In this document: one piece after another, positions 41,213 to 52,576 of the stretch
Position numbering within the stretch: position 1 is the stretch's first letter
Layout of the letters: the number at the start of each line of letters is the position of its first letter
Assembly (NCBI GenBank): GCA_013368515.1
Contig: JABWCI010000002.1
Location: 113,309-177,308, forward strand
DNA length: 64,000 bases
From: Candidatus Altimarinota bacterium
GTDB lineage: Bacteria > Patescibacteriota > Gracilibacteria > BD1-5 > UBA6164
Direction of reading: 5' to 3'
Translations under genes and position numbers: made by a program
Notes under the pieces: model-generated
Seen by the model: the letters and a program-made list of their open reading frames with translations, nothing else
What the model was told of the DNA's origin: nothing
Database searches by the model: none

Positions 41213-42127
41213 ATGTTTAAAAGAATATTTTTATTTTTGGTTACTAATCTTGCTATAATTATAGTACTTAGTTTTGCTATATTTTTAGTTGAAAGATTTT
41301 TTTGAATTGATGTAACTTGATATGTTTGAGGTTGATATATTTGATTGCTTATATTTGCTCTTATTTTCTGATTTGGTTGAGCTTTTATAAGTTTAATGAT
41401 GTCTAGATGGATTGCAAAAAGAGCTTATTCAATTGAGCCTGTTAATATTGAAGATTATTCAAGACTTGATTCTAAACAAAAACTTGTTTATGATCTAGTA
41501 AGAGATATAGCAGAAAGAAATCATATAAATATGCCAGAAGTATGATTTTATGCTTCTCCTGAAGCAAATGCTTTTGCAACATGAGCAACAAAAAATAGTT
41601 CATTAGTTGCTGTCTCAAGCGGATTATTAAATACTATGCAAAATAATGAAATAGAGTGAGTTATAGCTCATGAAATGGCACATATTTTGAACTGAGATAT
41701 GGTTACTATGACTTTATTACAATGAGTTTTGAATACTTTTGTTATATTTATCTCAAGAGTCTTGGCATGAATTGTAGATACTTATTTAAATAAATGAGAA
41801 AAAAGTGATGGACCTTCTTGGGCATATATAGGTTTATCAATGTTATTTGAAATTATATTTGGTATATTAGCTTCTCTTATTGCTATGTGGTTCTCTAGAC
41901 ATAGAGAATATAGAGCTGATGCTTGAAGTGCTAATATAGTTTGAAAAGATAAAATGATTGCTGCATTACAAGCTTTAAAAAAGATGCAATCAATAGCATC
42001 TTCAGATGATTCAAAATTAGCTGCAATGAAAATTTCAACTAAATGAAGAGGCGGAATTATGTCTTTATTTTCTACTCATCCAGATTTAGATGATAGAATA
42101 AATGCTTTACTAGAATTAAAAATGTAA
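41213..42127 (+). CDS. htpX: Membrane zinc metalloprotease HtpX (M48)
   Basis: The 304-residue protein has two N-terminal membrane helices (about 5-25 and 38-58). The Zn site is [14 protein letters not shown] near 143-156 (HExxH). Two more membrane helices follow (near 170-188 and 200-226), and then REYRADAGSANIVG near 229-242 with the third Zn-ligand Glu. It ends [18 protein letters not shown]. HtpX degrades misfolded membrane proteins. The gene begins 40 bases after the shortened polA and ends before a strong terminator. Confidence 0.96.
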
Positions 42128-42129
42128 TT

Positions 42130-42166
42130 ATAAAACTAGACATTAATCAAATGTCTAGTTTTTTTT
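42130..42166 (+). terminator. Terminator after htpX
   Basis: AAAACTAGACATT pairs with AATGTCTAGTTTTTTTT (approximate ends) around AATCA. Confidence 0.93.
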
Positions 42167-42223
42167 GTTGAGTTAATTTATAATTAAGTATAATATTTTA
42201 GATTTATATATTAAATTAATTTT

Positions 42224-42853
42224 ATGAAAAAAATATTTTTAGTTTTATTATCATTTTTAGTTTTTAGTCAATCTTTTGCTAGTTATACTGCTGTTAAATA
42301 TTCAACTACTGAAATTGAAGCTGCTAATAGCTTAGCAAGTAGATGAATTATCAATAACAATAAAGATAATCCAGAAAAATATAATCTTAAAGATTTTGTT
42401 TTGAGACAAGAAATAGCAGCTGTTTCTAGATGAGTTGCTTGATTACCAAAAAAATCATTTTGTGAAGGTATATTTAGTGATGTAAGTGCTGTAAAACCAA
42501 ATACTTGGGCTTGTTTAAGTATTGAACCACTTGTTGATAAAGGTCTTATTACAAAAAATTCTGAGTTTAGACCAGAGCACAATATTACAAAAGCAGAAAC
42601 TCTTTGAATGCTTATTAGATCAATAGGATTTGATTATAGCTTTGATCCAAAAAATCCTAAATCTTGGCAAGAACAAATAGTTGATTATGCTTTTTCAAAA
42701 TGAGTAATTAAATCAAAATTTACAGATTACAATACTTATGCTACTAGAGGTTGGGTTTTTATGATAGCTGATACAACTATAAAAAAAGATGAAGAAATTA
42801 AGATAAAAGAAAAAATTGAAAAATGAATTTACTCTGATGTTATAATTTATTAA
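42224..42853 (+). CDS. Secreted protein with SLH-like repeats
   Basis: The 209-residue protein has a signal peptide (MKKIFLVLLSFLVFSQSFAS). Two SLH-like units follow: FVLRQEIAAVSRGVAGLPKK near 58-77 with FSDVSAVKPNTWACLSIEPL, and PEHNITKAETLGMLIRSIGF near 113-132 with a following WQEQIVDYAFSKGVI. SLH domains bind cell-wall polymers in S-layers. Two Cys are present. The repeats are degenerate, so the match is by pattern. It could link the cell surface to the wall or S-layer. Confidence 0.8.
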
Positions 42854-42882
42854 AAAATACTAGATTTTCTAGTATTTTTTTT
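42852..42882 (+). terminator. Terminator after the SLH-like gene
   Basis: AAAAAATACTAGA pairs with TCTAGTATTTTTT around TTT. Confidence 0.93.
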
Positions 42883-42916
42883 TATTATGTATTTAAATAT
42901 TTATTAATTTAATAAG

Positions 42917-43189
42917 ATGGAAAATAAGGAATTGTTAAAAATATATAGAGAACAAATAGATACTTTAGATAAAGAACTTATTTATCTTTTTTTTAGGAGA
43001 TTTGAGATAGTTAAACAAATATGACTTATAAAAAAAGCAGAAAATATAGTTCCTCTTGATAATAATAGATGGCAAAAATTATTAAATGAAAATCTTGAAT
43101 TTTCTAGAGAATATTGATTAAATGATGAATTTATTTTAGATATATGGAGTAGAATTCATAGCGAAAGTTTAAAATTGGAAGAAAAATAG
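42917..43189 (+). CDS. Chorismate mutase type II domain protein
   Basis: The 90-residue all-helical protein has the AroQ pattern: YREQIDTLDKELIYLFFRRF near 10-29, EIVKQIGLIKKAENI, PLDNNRWQKLLNEN near 46-59, and a C-terminal IWSRIHSESLKLEEK. The conserved residues include Arg11, Asp/Lys in QIDTLDKEL, Lys near 39 and others of the active site. It would convert chorismate to prephenate. No other shikimate or aromatic genes are in the window, so its role is unclear in such a small genome. Confidence 0.85.
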
Positions 43190-43211
43190 AAAAGAGCAAT
43201 TGCTCTTTTTT
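43190..43211. terminator. Terminator
   Basis: AAAAGAGCAATTGCTCTTTTT is a perfect palindrome after the chorismate mutase gene and at the end of the minus-strand gene. Confidence 0.93.
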
Positions 43212-43217
43212 ATTTTT

Positions 43218-43874
43218 CTATAACTCTATTTCATTTTCACTTTTGTTAGTTAAAACAGGAGGATTGTTTTCTGTAGAAAAAGCTTCATCATTTGATTTAT
43301 CTTTCATTTTTATTCAAACAATAGGGAACATAATAAAACTTACAAATATAAATCAAACAGTTGTCCAAACTCCATTTCCAGTTCTAAGAGATATAGCATG
43401 AAGTACTTTTATCCACATAACGAAAAAATAAACATAAGATGCTATCATTACTAATACTCAAAGTATAGGAGTTACTACTCAGCTTATTATTCATCATAAT
43501 ATTATTCATAATATTATTCATAATATCATTACAATAAATGGAATAAGTAAGTATTTTACAAATGATTTTTGAGATGCTGTAAAATAGTTATATATTTGTA
43601 AAATAGGTACAAATGATAACCAAGCATGTTTTTCTCCTAATTTTTTATTTATAAGATATAATCAATATGCTCAAGAAATATAAAGTATTATACTTAATAT
43701 ATTTATTATAGTTCATGCTACTCATAATGTTGCAGCGATAGAAGGATCCATCATCATAGTTGTATCTAATCAAGTTGTAGAAAAATCCATGTTTTCATAT
43801 GCTGAAAAATCTACTCAACTTAAATCAACATTTCACATTTCATCTATTGAAATATCGTTTAAAGTTTCATCCAT
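43218..43874 (-). CDS. Membrane protein (DUF5684-like)
   Basis: The 218-residue protein starts with an acidic N-terminus rich in Asp and Gly (MDETLNDISIDEMGNVDLSG). Hydrophobic segments lie near 48-70, 90-125, 130-150 and 165-185. The segment NKKLGEKHAWLSFVPILQIY near 76-95 resembles DUF5684-type membrane proteins. A GIIL repeat (GIILGIILGIIL near 121-132) reflects a 12-base tandem repeat in the DNA. The function is unknown. Confidence 0.65.
43490..43532. repeat. 12-base tandem repeat inside the membrane-protein gene
   Basis: The unit AATATTATTCAT occurs about three times in a row. It encodes GIIL three times on the minus strand. Copy-number change would keep the frame. Confidence 0.7.
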
Positions 43875-43955
43875 AAAATAAAAATTAAAAAATAATTTTG
43901 TTTATTATAAACATTTATATATTATTTATTTATATTATTTAATCAAATTTATATT

Positions 43956-44951
43956 ATGATAGCAAGTGAAAAAGTGCTTGATAGAATAGAACAAAGTTTT
44001 TTAATTTTTAAGATGGCTTTTGTTTACCTAGTTTTACCACTATTTGTTTACAATATAGTTTCATTTATATTTATTACTTCTGTTATTTACTATTTAATTT
44101 TTTCTTGAGTATTAATTTCTTTAGCTGATTTACTAAGTTATAATAATTTCTTTTTATTCTTTTCAAATCCAAAATTTGTTATATTATCAACTTTGTCTTT
44201 ATTTTTTCTTTTATTGTATGTACTTATTTTTATACCTTTTTTGATTTATACTATAAAAACTATAAGGGATTTTTATAATTGAGAAGTAAAAATAGATTTT
44301 AAATCCAATTTTTTGTATGCAACATCTAGATTTTTTGATATTATGAAAACTTATTGGTATATATTTGCTTATTTAGCTTTAATACCATCTATTATTTTTA
44401 TAATTTGATGAGTTATTTTTAATGTAGGTTATTTTTATGATTTACAATTCGATTATAAAATGATTTGATGAGCATTTATGCTGACTTGATTTTTACTTTT
44501 TATAGTCAATATGATTTATAGAGGTATTAAATCAACATTTGCTTTATATAGTGCTATTGATAATGATTTATATACAAAAGAAGATTTTTTAAAATCTGTT
44601 TCAATAACAAATAAAAATTGGTGGAGAATATTTTGAAATTTAGTATTAATTGGTTTAATAGTTGGATTATTATCATGAATTGCCTCTAATTTTTTCTCTA
44701 TATTTTTTGGTAGTTTTTGAGATTTTTCAAATATAGATTTTGAAAATATCAATACAGTTGCTATACAAAGTTTTATCGACCAATTTTCGTTTTTTAATTA
44801 TTTTGTTTCATGATTTTTTGAAAATCTTATAAAAACTATAGGTAGTGTTTTTATTTATATATTTATATATGTTTTTTATAAAAGACTTGTTTTTGAGTCA
44901 AATAATATATCTAATATAGAAGAGATAGAAAAAAAAGAAAAAGAATTATAA
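43956..44951 (+). CDS. Multi-spanning membrane protein of unknown function
   Basis: The 331-residue protein has about six hydrophobic segments, near 20-50, 76-100, 135-160, 168-188, 225-245 and 285-305. Aromatic residues are plentiful. It ends with a charged, coiled stretch (NISNIEEIEKKEKEL). The segment TIRDFYNGEVKIDFKSNFLY and the RGIKSTFALYSAIDNDLYT motif give the pattern of glycerophosphoryl diester phosphodiesterase-type or DUF975-like membrane proteins, but I am not sure. The dprA gene follows. Confidence 0.55.
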
Positions 44952-44965
44952 AATAATTTTATTTT

Positions 44966-45017
44966 AAAAGAGTTATGAGTAATATGTTTTTACATTTGCT
45001 TCTATAACTCTTTTTTT
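44966..45017 (+). terminator. Possible terminator with large loop before dprA
   Basis: AAAAGAGTTAT pairs with ATAACTCTTTTT around a 28-base loop. It ends at the dprA start codon, so it may also affect dprA expression. Confidence 0.65.
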
Positions 45018-46085
45018 ATGAATGAAAAAGTTTATTTAGTTGCTCTCCACCAAATTTGAATTAGTCATAAAAAATTGTTTTCTATTTTTGAAAAAAAACA
45101 AAATTTTAAATGATTTTATGATGAAGTTTCTATATCTAGTCTTGAAAAATATGGTTTTAAATATGTAAAAATCCAAGAAATACTAGAAAATAAGAAAAAA
45201 ATAGATATCAATTTATTGTATCAAAAAATAATAGATTTAGATATAAAAATATACACTTTTTTTGATGAAAATTATCCAACAAATTTAAAACACATTTTTA
45301 ATATACCATTTTTAATTTATGTTAGATGAAATATATCTTTACCTTGAATTGCATTTATAGGTTCAAGAAATATGACATCTTATTGAGAAAATATAATTAA
45401 AGACTTTGTTCCAGAAATTTGAAAATATTTTACTATAGTTTCAGGTTGAGCTTATGGCTGTGATTCTTTTTCTCATGAAATAGCCTTAAAAAATAATATT
45501 AAAACTATAAGTGTAATCTGAACATGAATAGATATAAATTATCCATCTAGTAATAAAAAATTATTTGATGAAATAATCAAAAAACAAGGAGCTATTATAT
45601 CTATATTTCCTTTTTGAGAACCTCCAAATTCATATAATTTTCCTATAAGAAATGAAATAGTAGCTTGATTAAGTCAGGCAATATTTGTAGTTGAAGCTAG
45701 GGAAAAATCAGGTTCACTTATTACTGTAAAATTGTGACTTGACTTATGAAAAGATATATTTAGCGTTCCTTGAGAAATATATAAGCAAAATTCTCTATGA
45801 TGTAATAAACTTATATATTCTTGAGAAGCAAAAATGGTTTTATATCCGGAGGATGTTTTGTTAGAATACAATATATCAAATAAAAAAATCAATAAAATAC
45901 AAAATCATTTTTGAGATGAAATAGAAAAACAAATATATGATTTACTTTTAAATAAACCTTTAACTATAGATGAATTAGTATTTAAAACATGATTTGATAT
46001 GCAAATTATTTTGTTAAAAATAGCTATACTTGAGCTTTCAGGTATTGTAAATAAAAATATTTCTTGAAAATATGAAATAATTTAG
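45018..46085 (+). CDS. dprA: DNA processing protein DprA
   Basis: The 355-residue protein has a helical N-terminal region and the Rossmann domain. It has IAFIGSRNMTSYGEN near 110-124, SGGAYGCDSFSHEIALKNN near 142-160, VIGTGIDINYPSSNKKLF near 166-183, FPIRNEIVAGLSQAIFVVEA near 207-226, SGSLITVKLGLDLGKDIFSV near 230-249 and PGEI. A C-terminal winged-helix region (PLTIDELVFKTGFDMQIILL) ends it. It loads RecA on incoming single-stranded DNA in natural transformation. No com genes adjoin. Confidence 0.96.
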
Positions 46086-46141
46086 TTGATTAAATTAAAA
46101 AAATTCCTAAAATAAAATTATATATTAAGTATCTATTATTT

Positions 46142-46936
46142 ATGGAAAATTTGTTTTTATTAAAGTTGGAAATTATTATTTTTTTTATGAGCTTGTTTTA
46201 TGTAATTTATTATATGTCTTGAAAAATTTACGAGACATATTTTAAAGTGAAAAGTGTTATAATTAAAGAAGAAATTTCAAATGTAAAAACAGCTTTAAAT
46301 AAAGTAGATTTAACTACAAAGGAAAAAAATTATAAAAAGGAAAAAAATACAAAACAATTAACTGATGAAGAGATAAATCAATTGACTGAAATACTTAAAA
46401 GAGTAAAAAATAACTCTTCTAAAGGTTATTTTGATACAGCTAAATGACTTATTATAGAGTGACTTTCAATAGATAAATTTAATAAAGATTTAAATTTAGA
46501 GCTTGCTAACATATATATAAAAGAAAAGAATTATCAAAATGCTGAAATAATTTATAGAGACTTACTAGAGGTTATAAAAGATGATACTGATTTGTACAAG
46601 AAAATAGCTTACATATATGCTATGCAATGAAAGCTGGATTTAGCATTGGATAATTACATAAAGGTTCATAGAAAAAAACCAGCAGATGAAGAGGTAATTA
46701 ATATGCTTTGTGAAATAACTTATGATTTAAAAGATTTTAAAAGTTCACTAAAATATATTAATCAATACCTTAAATTTAAACCAAGAGATATTGATAAAAT
46801 GAATATGAAGGCAGTTTGTTATGAAGAAGCAAGAGATTTTAAAGATGCAATAGATACACATAAAAGAATACTTGAATTGCAACCATATAATACTGTATCA
46901 AGAGATAAAGTTAGAGAACTTAGTGATTTTATATAG
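46142..46936 (+). CDS. Membrane-anchored TPR protein
   Basis: The 264-residue protein has one N-terminal membrane helix (about 7-28). A charged, coiled linker (about 36-85) follows, and then about four TPR units: YFDTAKGLIIEGLSIDKFNK near 98-117, KNYQNAEIIYRDLLEVIKDD, GKLDLALDNYIKVHRKKPAD near 161-180 and FKSSLKYINQYLKFKPRD near 200-217, with the last unit AVCYEEARDFKDAIDTHKRI. TPR surfaces hold protein partners. The partner is unknown. Confidence 0.85.
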
Positions 46937-47069
46937 AAATTTTTTAAAAAATGCAAATTTTTTAACATTTTTTTTCACATATTATAAACATTAAAAAAAA
47001 ACATAAATTTACTTTTATGTTTTTTTTTGTATTCTGTCGTTATAAAAATTATCTCCTAAATTTTTAAAA

Positions 47070-48419
47070 ATGTTGAAAGTGCCTCCACATTCTATAGAAG
47101 CTGAACAATCAGTACTTTGAAGTATACTTATTGATAAAGATTGTTTTATTACAATTTGAGATTTATTAAAAGAAAGTGATTTTTATGTGGAAGCAAATGC
47201 TTCTATTTTTGCTGTTATGTTTGATTTGTATAAACATAACAAACCAATAGATTTAATTACTGTAAAAGAAAAATTAGATGATAAAAAACTATTGGATAAG
47301 ATAGGTTGAATAAGCTATTTAGCAGAATTAACTGAAATAGTTCCAACTACTGCAAATGTATTTGAATATGCTCAGATAGTTAAAAATAAAGCTGTTTTGA
47401 GAAATCTTGTAAAAGCATGAAATGAGATAATTTGATTTGGTTATGATGAAGATAAGCCAATAAATGAGCTTCTTGAAAAAACAGAAAAATCTGTTTTTAA
47501 TGTAACTCAAGTTTTTATACAAAATAAACTTGTACATATAAATGAAATACTTGAAAAAAGATTTGAAGAATTTGCAGAAATACATGAAAATCCAGAACTT
47601 ATAAAAGAACATAGATTACAATTGTGATTTAAAGATTTAGATCATAAATTTAATGGTTTAAAATGATGAGATATGGTTATATTGGCAGCTAGACCATCTA
47701 TGTGAAAAACTGCTTTTGCTTTAAATTTAGCTCAAAATGTATGATATAATTGAAAAAATGTTGCTATATTTTCTCTTGAAATGAGTAAAGAACAATTAAC
47801 AGATAGAATGATTGCAAGTGCTATGCAAATTGATAGTTGGAAACTTGCTAAATGAGAATTAGAAGACCATGAATTTGCAAAGATATGAGAAGCTATGGAG
47901 AGATTAAGTCAAGCAAATATATATATAGATGATACTGCTTGATGAAATTTAGTAGATTTAAAATCAAAATGTAGAAGACTTAAGATGGAGTCATGACTAG
48001 ATTTAGTTGTTATAGATTATTTACAACTTATGAGTAATTGAAACTCTATGAATAGAGTTCAAGAAATAAGTGAGATTTCTAGATGAATAAAATCATTAGC
48101 TCGTGAATTAAATGTACCAATTATAGCGCTTTCTCAATTATCTAGAACTGTTGAGCAAAGACCAGATAAGAGACCTATAATGTCAGATTTAAGAGAATCA
48201 GGTTCTATAGAACAAGATGCAGATATCATTATGATGCTTTATAGAGAAGAATATTATGATGAATTTACAGAAAAAAAATGAATTACAGATGTACTTGTAA
48301 GGAAAAATAGAAATTGACCAATAGGTAATATAGAGTTGATGTTTCAAAAAAATAATCAAAAATTTGTTGAGGTTGAGAGAAATTATTGATGATGAGGTAA
48401 TGGTGGTGATGAATATTAA
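47070..48419 (+). CDS. dnaB: Replicative DNA helicase
   Basis: The 449-residue protein has an N-terminal domain beginning [18 protein letters not shown] and a RecA-like C-terminal domain. The Walker A is [16 protein letters not shown] near 207-222 (Gly as TGA), [16 protein letters not shown] follows near 237, the Walker B is [15 protein letters not shown] near 311-325, and [20 protein letters not shown] and [20 protein letters not shown] follow. It unwinds DNA at the replication fork. It ends in YGGGGNGGDEY, where two Gly of the run are TGA and the others GGN. The length is typical. Confidence 0.97.
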
Positions 48420-48437
48420 AAATAAAACTATAAAAGA

Positions 48438-48467
48438 TAAAAAAGTAGAAAATTCTACTTTTTTATA
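48438..48467. terminator. Bidirectional terminator
   Basis: AAAAAGTAGAA pairs with TTCTACTTTTTT around AA. It serves dnaB and the minus-strand 914-residue protein. Confidence 0.93.
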
Positions 48468-51207
48468 AATCTAAACTTCTTTTTATTTTTTGTAATTCTT
48501 CATCAATGATTTTATTATATTCTTTTAAAATATCTCTCAAGTTCGTACTATTTCAAGAGTTTTCATTAAATTTTGAAATATAAGTATTTCAAAAATCAAT
48601 CAATGCTTCAAAAAAATTTATATTTTCATCTCATAGTGATTGTATGATGGAAGTTAATTTTCTATCAGAGTTATTTTTATCTAATACACTCATTCCATCA
48701 GAAATACGAAGCCAATTAATTCTTTTTACTCTTTTTATATATTCTTCATAACTTTCTGTTTCTGATTTTTTTAAATGAGAAAATAAATAATGATTAATTC
48801 TCTTTGAAAAACCTCAAGAACCACTTCAAGTTTCTGTAATCGTGGAACTGAGTTTATCTGGATGAAATGAATCTAATAATCTTTGAATAAATTTACTCAT
48901 CAAAACTCAGAGTATATTTATTTTTGCTGTATCTCGCCATTTCAAAATTTCATCTAAATACATATCCAAATCATTTGAAAAAGTGATAATTTCTTGTTTT
49001 TCTTTTAATTGTTCAATATATACTTTTAAAGTTTCTTGACTTCCTCATTGTAAAAAATCCAGTATTTCTTTTTTGAAATCCTCTTTATCAAATAGTGAAA
49101 TTCCATTAAGAAGATCTTTTGTGATAAGAGTTTTTAGAATATTCAATCTTTCAAAATCCTTACATACTAAGAGATATTCTCAAAAAGTATCAATTTGAAT
49201 TTGATAATATTGTAATATATCAATTAATCTACATAAAAATATTAAATATCTATCTGATAATTCATTCAAATGCAATACAAAATCATCTTTAAATACAGGG
49301 GAAAGTTTTTTTCATATATTTATAATCGTATATACTCTTTCTTCATTTATCTCAGTCGTATCTAAAGCTAGTTCTTCGTATAATATTTCATACTGTTGCT
49401 GACTATAGAGATCTTGTAATTGAAGAATAAACCTATCTTTTAATATCGTTCCTTTCAGTTGTTCTATTAGATCTTGTAAAGACATTTTTTCTTTGAGTTC
49501 GAGACTTTGAACCAGAAGCCTCTTTTGAAGAAACACATCAAGACATTGTTGAAATTCCTCTTTTTTTAAAGAAGGAGGAAAATCAATATAGGCAAGAAGA
49601 AAAGCTATAAATTGAATCGTTTCTACATCATAACTAAAAATAATAGTAAGTATTTCAGAAATATTATTTAAATGTCATAGACTAATACGAATATCATCTA
49701 ACCATTCTAATAAATTATCTATATTACTTGTATTTTTTCAAAAAATAGTCTTATGAAAAGCAACTTTTTCATCAAAATGAAATTGAATTTTTATACTGAT
49801 TACTTGAATTTTTAATACTTCTAGATTCATCTCATCAGAAGTATCAATGAGTTGTTGTATTTTTATTTTCCCCTCATCAGTATCTCTTAAATACAAGAGT
49901 TCTTCTTGTAATTGTTTAATAAAAGTATCTTTTTGGAGTTGTTCAAAATAATTTGGATTTTCTACCAATTTTTGTAATAATTCTTTTTTATTTCCAGAAT
50001 AACTTTCTACTTTATTAAATAAGTCTATTCATAAAGGAAGTAGATCATTAATATCAAATCAAAATCAAATATATTTTATAAAAAATTGTGCCGTTTCATT
50101 ATTTATAACAGCATTTGTTTTTATAATATTATCAACGATATGTAAAAGAACTTCCTGCTTCATTTTTGATCCTTTTGCTTCGTATAAAAATGTTGCTATC
50201 TTTTCCAATACATCCTCATCTGAAATATGTATTATTTTTTCAAATAGTTGATGAAAAGGTATTTTTTTGGGATGCAAAAAAAGAGATGGATTTTTTAAAA
50301 AAATAAGAAGTAGTTTTATATTTTCAATTTTTTTATTAAAATATTCTTGAAATAAATAACTTTTTTGTAGAGCCATAATTTCTCAGATTTCCACCTCAGT
50401 TCCCAGTTGGTGTTTTAACATAGAGACATCATGAAGAGTTTCAAAATCAGTATCATTTTGAACGATAAATTTATAATTTATAATACTATAAACTGAAAAT
50501 AACAAGAAAAGTATAACTTTTGAATACTCAGAGTGAACTTTGAATCATTCTAAGGTATCAATTTTTATAATTTCGCTATATTTTATTTGAGATAATAAAT
50601 TATTTAATATAAAATAATTATGAATATATGAGATAATACTTCTTAAAAAATTAACCTCCTTTTCATCCAATAAAAGATTGGATACTAATGTTTCAATAGC
50701 TTGAAAATCACTTGATTGAAAATTTTCTATATCAAACTCAATTCCTTTTCTTCTAAGAAAAATTTGTATTTTTTTATGAATAGAATTACAATAATCTTTC
50801 ATATCCTTTTGAGATATATGTTCCATATTTTTGTAATAAATACTACAAAAATAATCAATTCACTGACAACCAACAAATCTATCAAGGTTTTTTTTATCAT
50901 AAAAATCAACATCAAATGAAACATATAAATATCTCATAATAAATACAACAATCTCTTGATGTTTTAAAATACTATCTCATTGTTTTTGTGCAATTTTCAA
51001 AAGCCATGAAAAATATAATCAAAAACTAGCATATAAAGAAGTAAGAGAAGTATCAAATTTTTTTACTTCTAAAGAAAAATCTGATAACTCAACTCATGCA
51101 AAGATACCAAAATTCTTATGAATTGTCTCAAGAGCAAGTTTAAAATTGGCATTTAAATATTCCTCATATTCAGTTTGCTGTCAAAGATTTTCATCTAATA
51201 CATCCAT
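48463..51207 (-). CDS. Large protein of unknown family, 914 residues
   Basis: The protein has 914 residues from ATG 51207 to TAA at 48463. In the standard code it is broken into at least ten pieces, but UGA as Gly gives one frame. It is helical, Leu/Ile/Glu/Lys-rich with few Gly and Pro, and has no membrane helix or signal peptide. Repetitive helices suggest an alpha-solenoid; segments include DFQAIETLVSNLLLDEKEVN near 165-184, KKIPFHQLFEKIIHISDEDV near 320, and DLLNGISLFDKEDFKKEILD near 712. A short Gly-rich stretch TETGSGSGGFSKRINHYLFS lies near 800. No family is recognised. It lies 73 bases from the IS element's left end. Confidence 0.7.
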
Positions 51208-51280
51208 GAAATATATATAAAAAATAAAGATAGATTATTTTATATATATTTATTGTTTAAAGTCAAGTCTGTACAAACTT

Positions 51281-52259
51281 ATCAGGTTATGTAGTAAATT
51301 TTCATAAAATCACTAAGGCTTGAAAATATTATAAACAAACAAGATTATTTTTCAAAAGATTTTCTAATTTTTGCATTGGTGTAATATATTTTATTCATCA
51401 ATGCTTTCTTTTTGTATTGTAGAATACAAGCCAATCCATAAGTTTCAAATTAAAATCTTTGTTTGATAAAAATTCATATTTTCTAAAAAATTGTTTTTCA
51501 AATATTCTCCAAAATCTCTCTATTTTTCAGTTAGTTTGAGGTCTTCTTACTCTTGTGTATTTGTGTACTATTTGTAGTTTTTCAAGCATTATCTCAAAAC
51601 TATGGTGCTTCCTTGAAGATATATGATGAGTAGTAAATTCTAAACCATTATCAGAAAGTAATTTTTTAATTGTTACCCCCTTATTTTTAAACCATTGTAA
51701 GCTCTTTTTACAAACTCTGCCAATGTTTTTGCTTTTTTGTTTGGTAATTCTTCTGTATAACTCATTCTGGTAGAATCATCTATAATTGCAGCCATATATT
51801 TCTTTTTATTTGGATTTTCTCATTTAATATTTTTTCTTTTATGAACATCTATATGAACCAACTCTCAAGCCATTTCTTTTTCATATCTCAAAATTTTATC
51901 TCTATTTAATTTTCTTTCAATTTTAGCTTCTACTTTTAAAACATTTTTGAAATTATGTCATAAATTAGCTTTTATTGTACTTTTATGAATAGTAAAATCT
52001 CAGTTTTTTCATCTAGAAATTATTTTTCTTATTGTGTTAAGGTGATCTCTATAATATCAAGCTAATTCTTCATAATATTCTTCCTTATTTTTTCATTTTG
52101 TAATTTTCATTTTTTCTTTATACTTATTAAAAATTTCTTCTCTAATAAGTGGAGTAATTTTTGTCAGTTTGTACATAGTAGTTAGCATTAGTATATAAAA
52201 TAACTCTTTTTATTTTATTCCGAGTGATTTTATTCATAAATGTTTCTACACAACCTGAT
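51281..52259. mobile_element. IS481-type insertion sequence
   Basis: A 979-base unit with imperfect ends: ATCAGGTTATGTAG at 51281 and its counterpart ATCAGGTTGTGTAG ending at 52259 in reverse, each followed inward by TTCAT/TTTATG-like bases and AAAATCACT. It contains one transposase, split by a frameshift and using TGA for Gly in the motif PQTNGKIERF. A target duplication is not clear; flanks read AACTT and TATATT. The ends may extend outward slightly. Confidence 0.8.
51329..52176 (-). pseudogene. IS481-family DDE transposase, split by a -1 frameshift
   Basis: The first frame (ATG 52176 to TAA 51673, 167 residues) has an N-terminal HTH (MYKLTKITPLIREEIFNKYK) and the first catalytic Asp in MAGELVHIDVHKRKN, then YMAAIIDDSTRMSYTEELPN. 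The second frame (to TAA at 51329) continues LQWFKNKGVTIKKLLSDNG (second Asp), KYTRVRRPQTNGKIERFWRI (Glu) and KRKHGGIKYITPMQKLEN. They join by a -1 shift at the run TTTTTAC (51705-51711 in plus coordinates), giving about 282 residues, the usual length. The shift may be a deletion or programmed, since the slip site AAAAAG could support it. Confidence 0.8.
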
Positions 52260-52576
52260 TATATTTTCAAATTATTTTTATGAAAAAGAAATACAGAAAC
52301 TGTTTTATATTGCTTATATACTACTAGTATACAAGATGAAAAAATTTTATACGGTTTTCTTAGTTTCTAATATCAACTTTTGAGGCTAAGTTTTTATACA
52401 AAACACGACATTTCTATTTTTTATTTTATTATGACATTTCTACTTTTTTTGACACCTCATATATTATTTTGTATTTATATTTACTTAATTTTATTATATC
52501 AAATCAAAATTTTTTATAAAAATTTATAGCATTTTCATTGTAAATTTAAATCTTTATATATATTTTTTGATAATTA
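52260..52576. other. Gene-free stretch with two GACATTTCTA repeats
   Basis: No coding frame fits this 317-base gap between the IS element and dus. Two near-identical stretches, GACATTTCTATTTTT at 52407 and GACATTTCTACTTTTTTTGACA at 52433, lie in the same direction. In reverse they read TGTCAAAAAAAGTAGAAATGTC, the type of end sequence seen in IS21-like elements. It may be a leftover end of another element. The dus stop begins at 52577. Confidence 0.55.

Noticed and set aside
41172..41213. Frameshift joining polA to a polymerase part
   Set aside because: No polymerase motif is found in any frame before htpX, so a truncation fits better than a shift.
49312..50826. Four separate small minus-strand genes
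   Set aside because: They share one frame that joins into the 914-residue protein when TGA is Gly.
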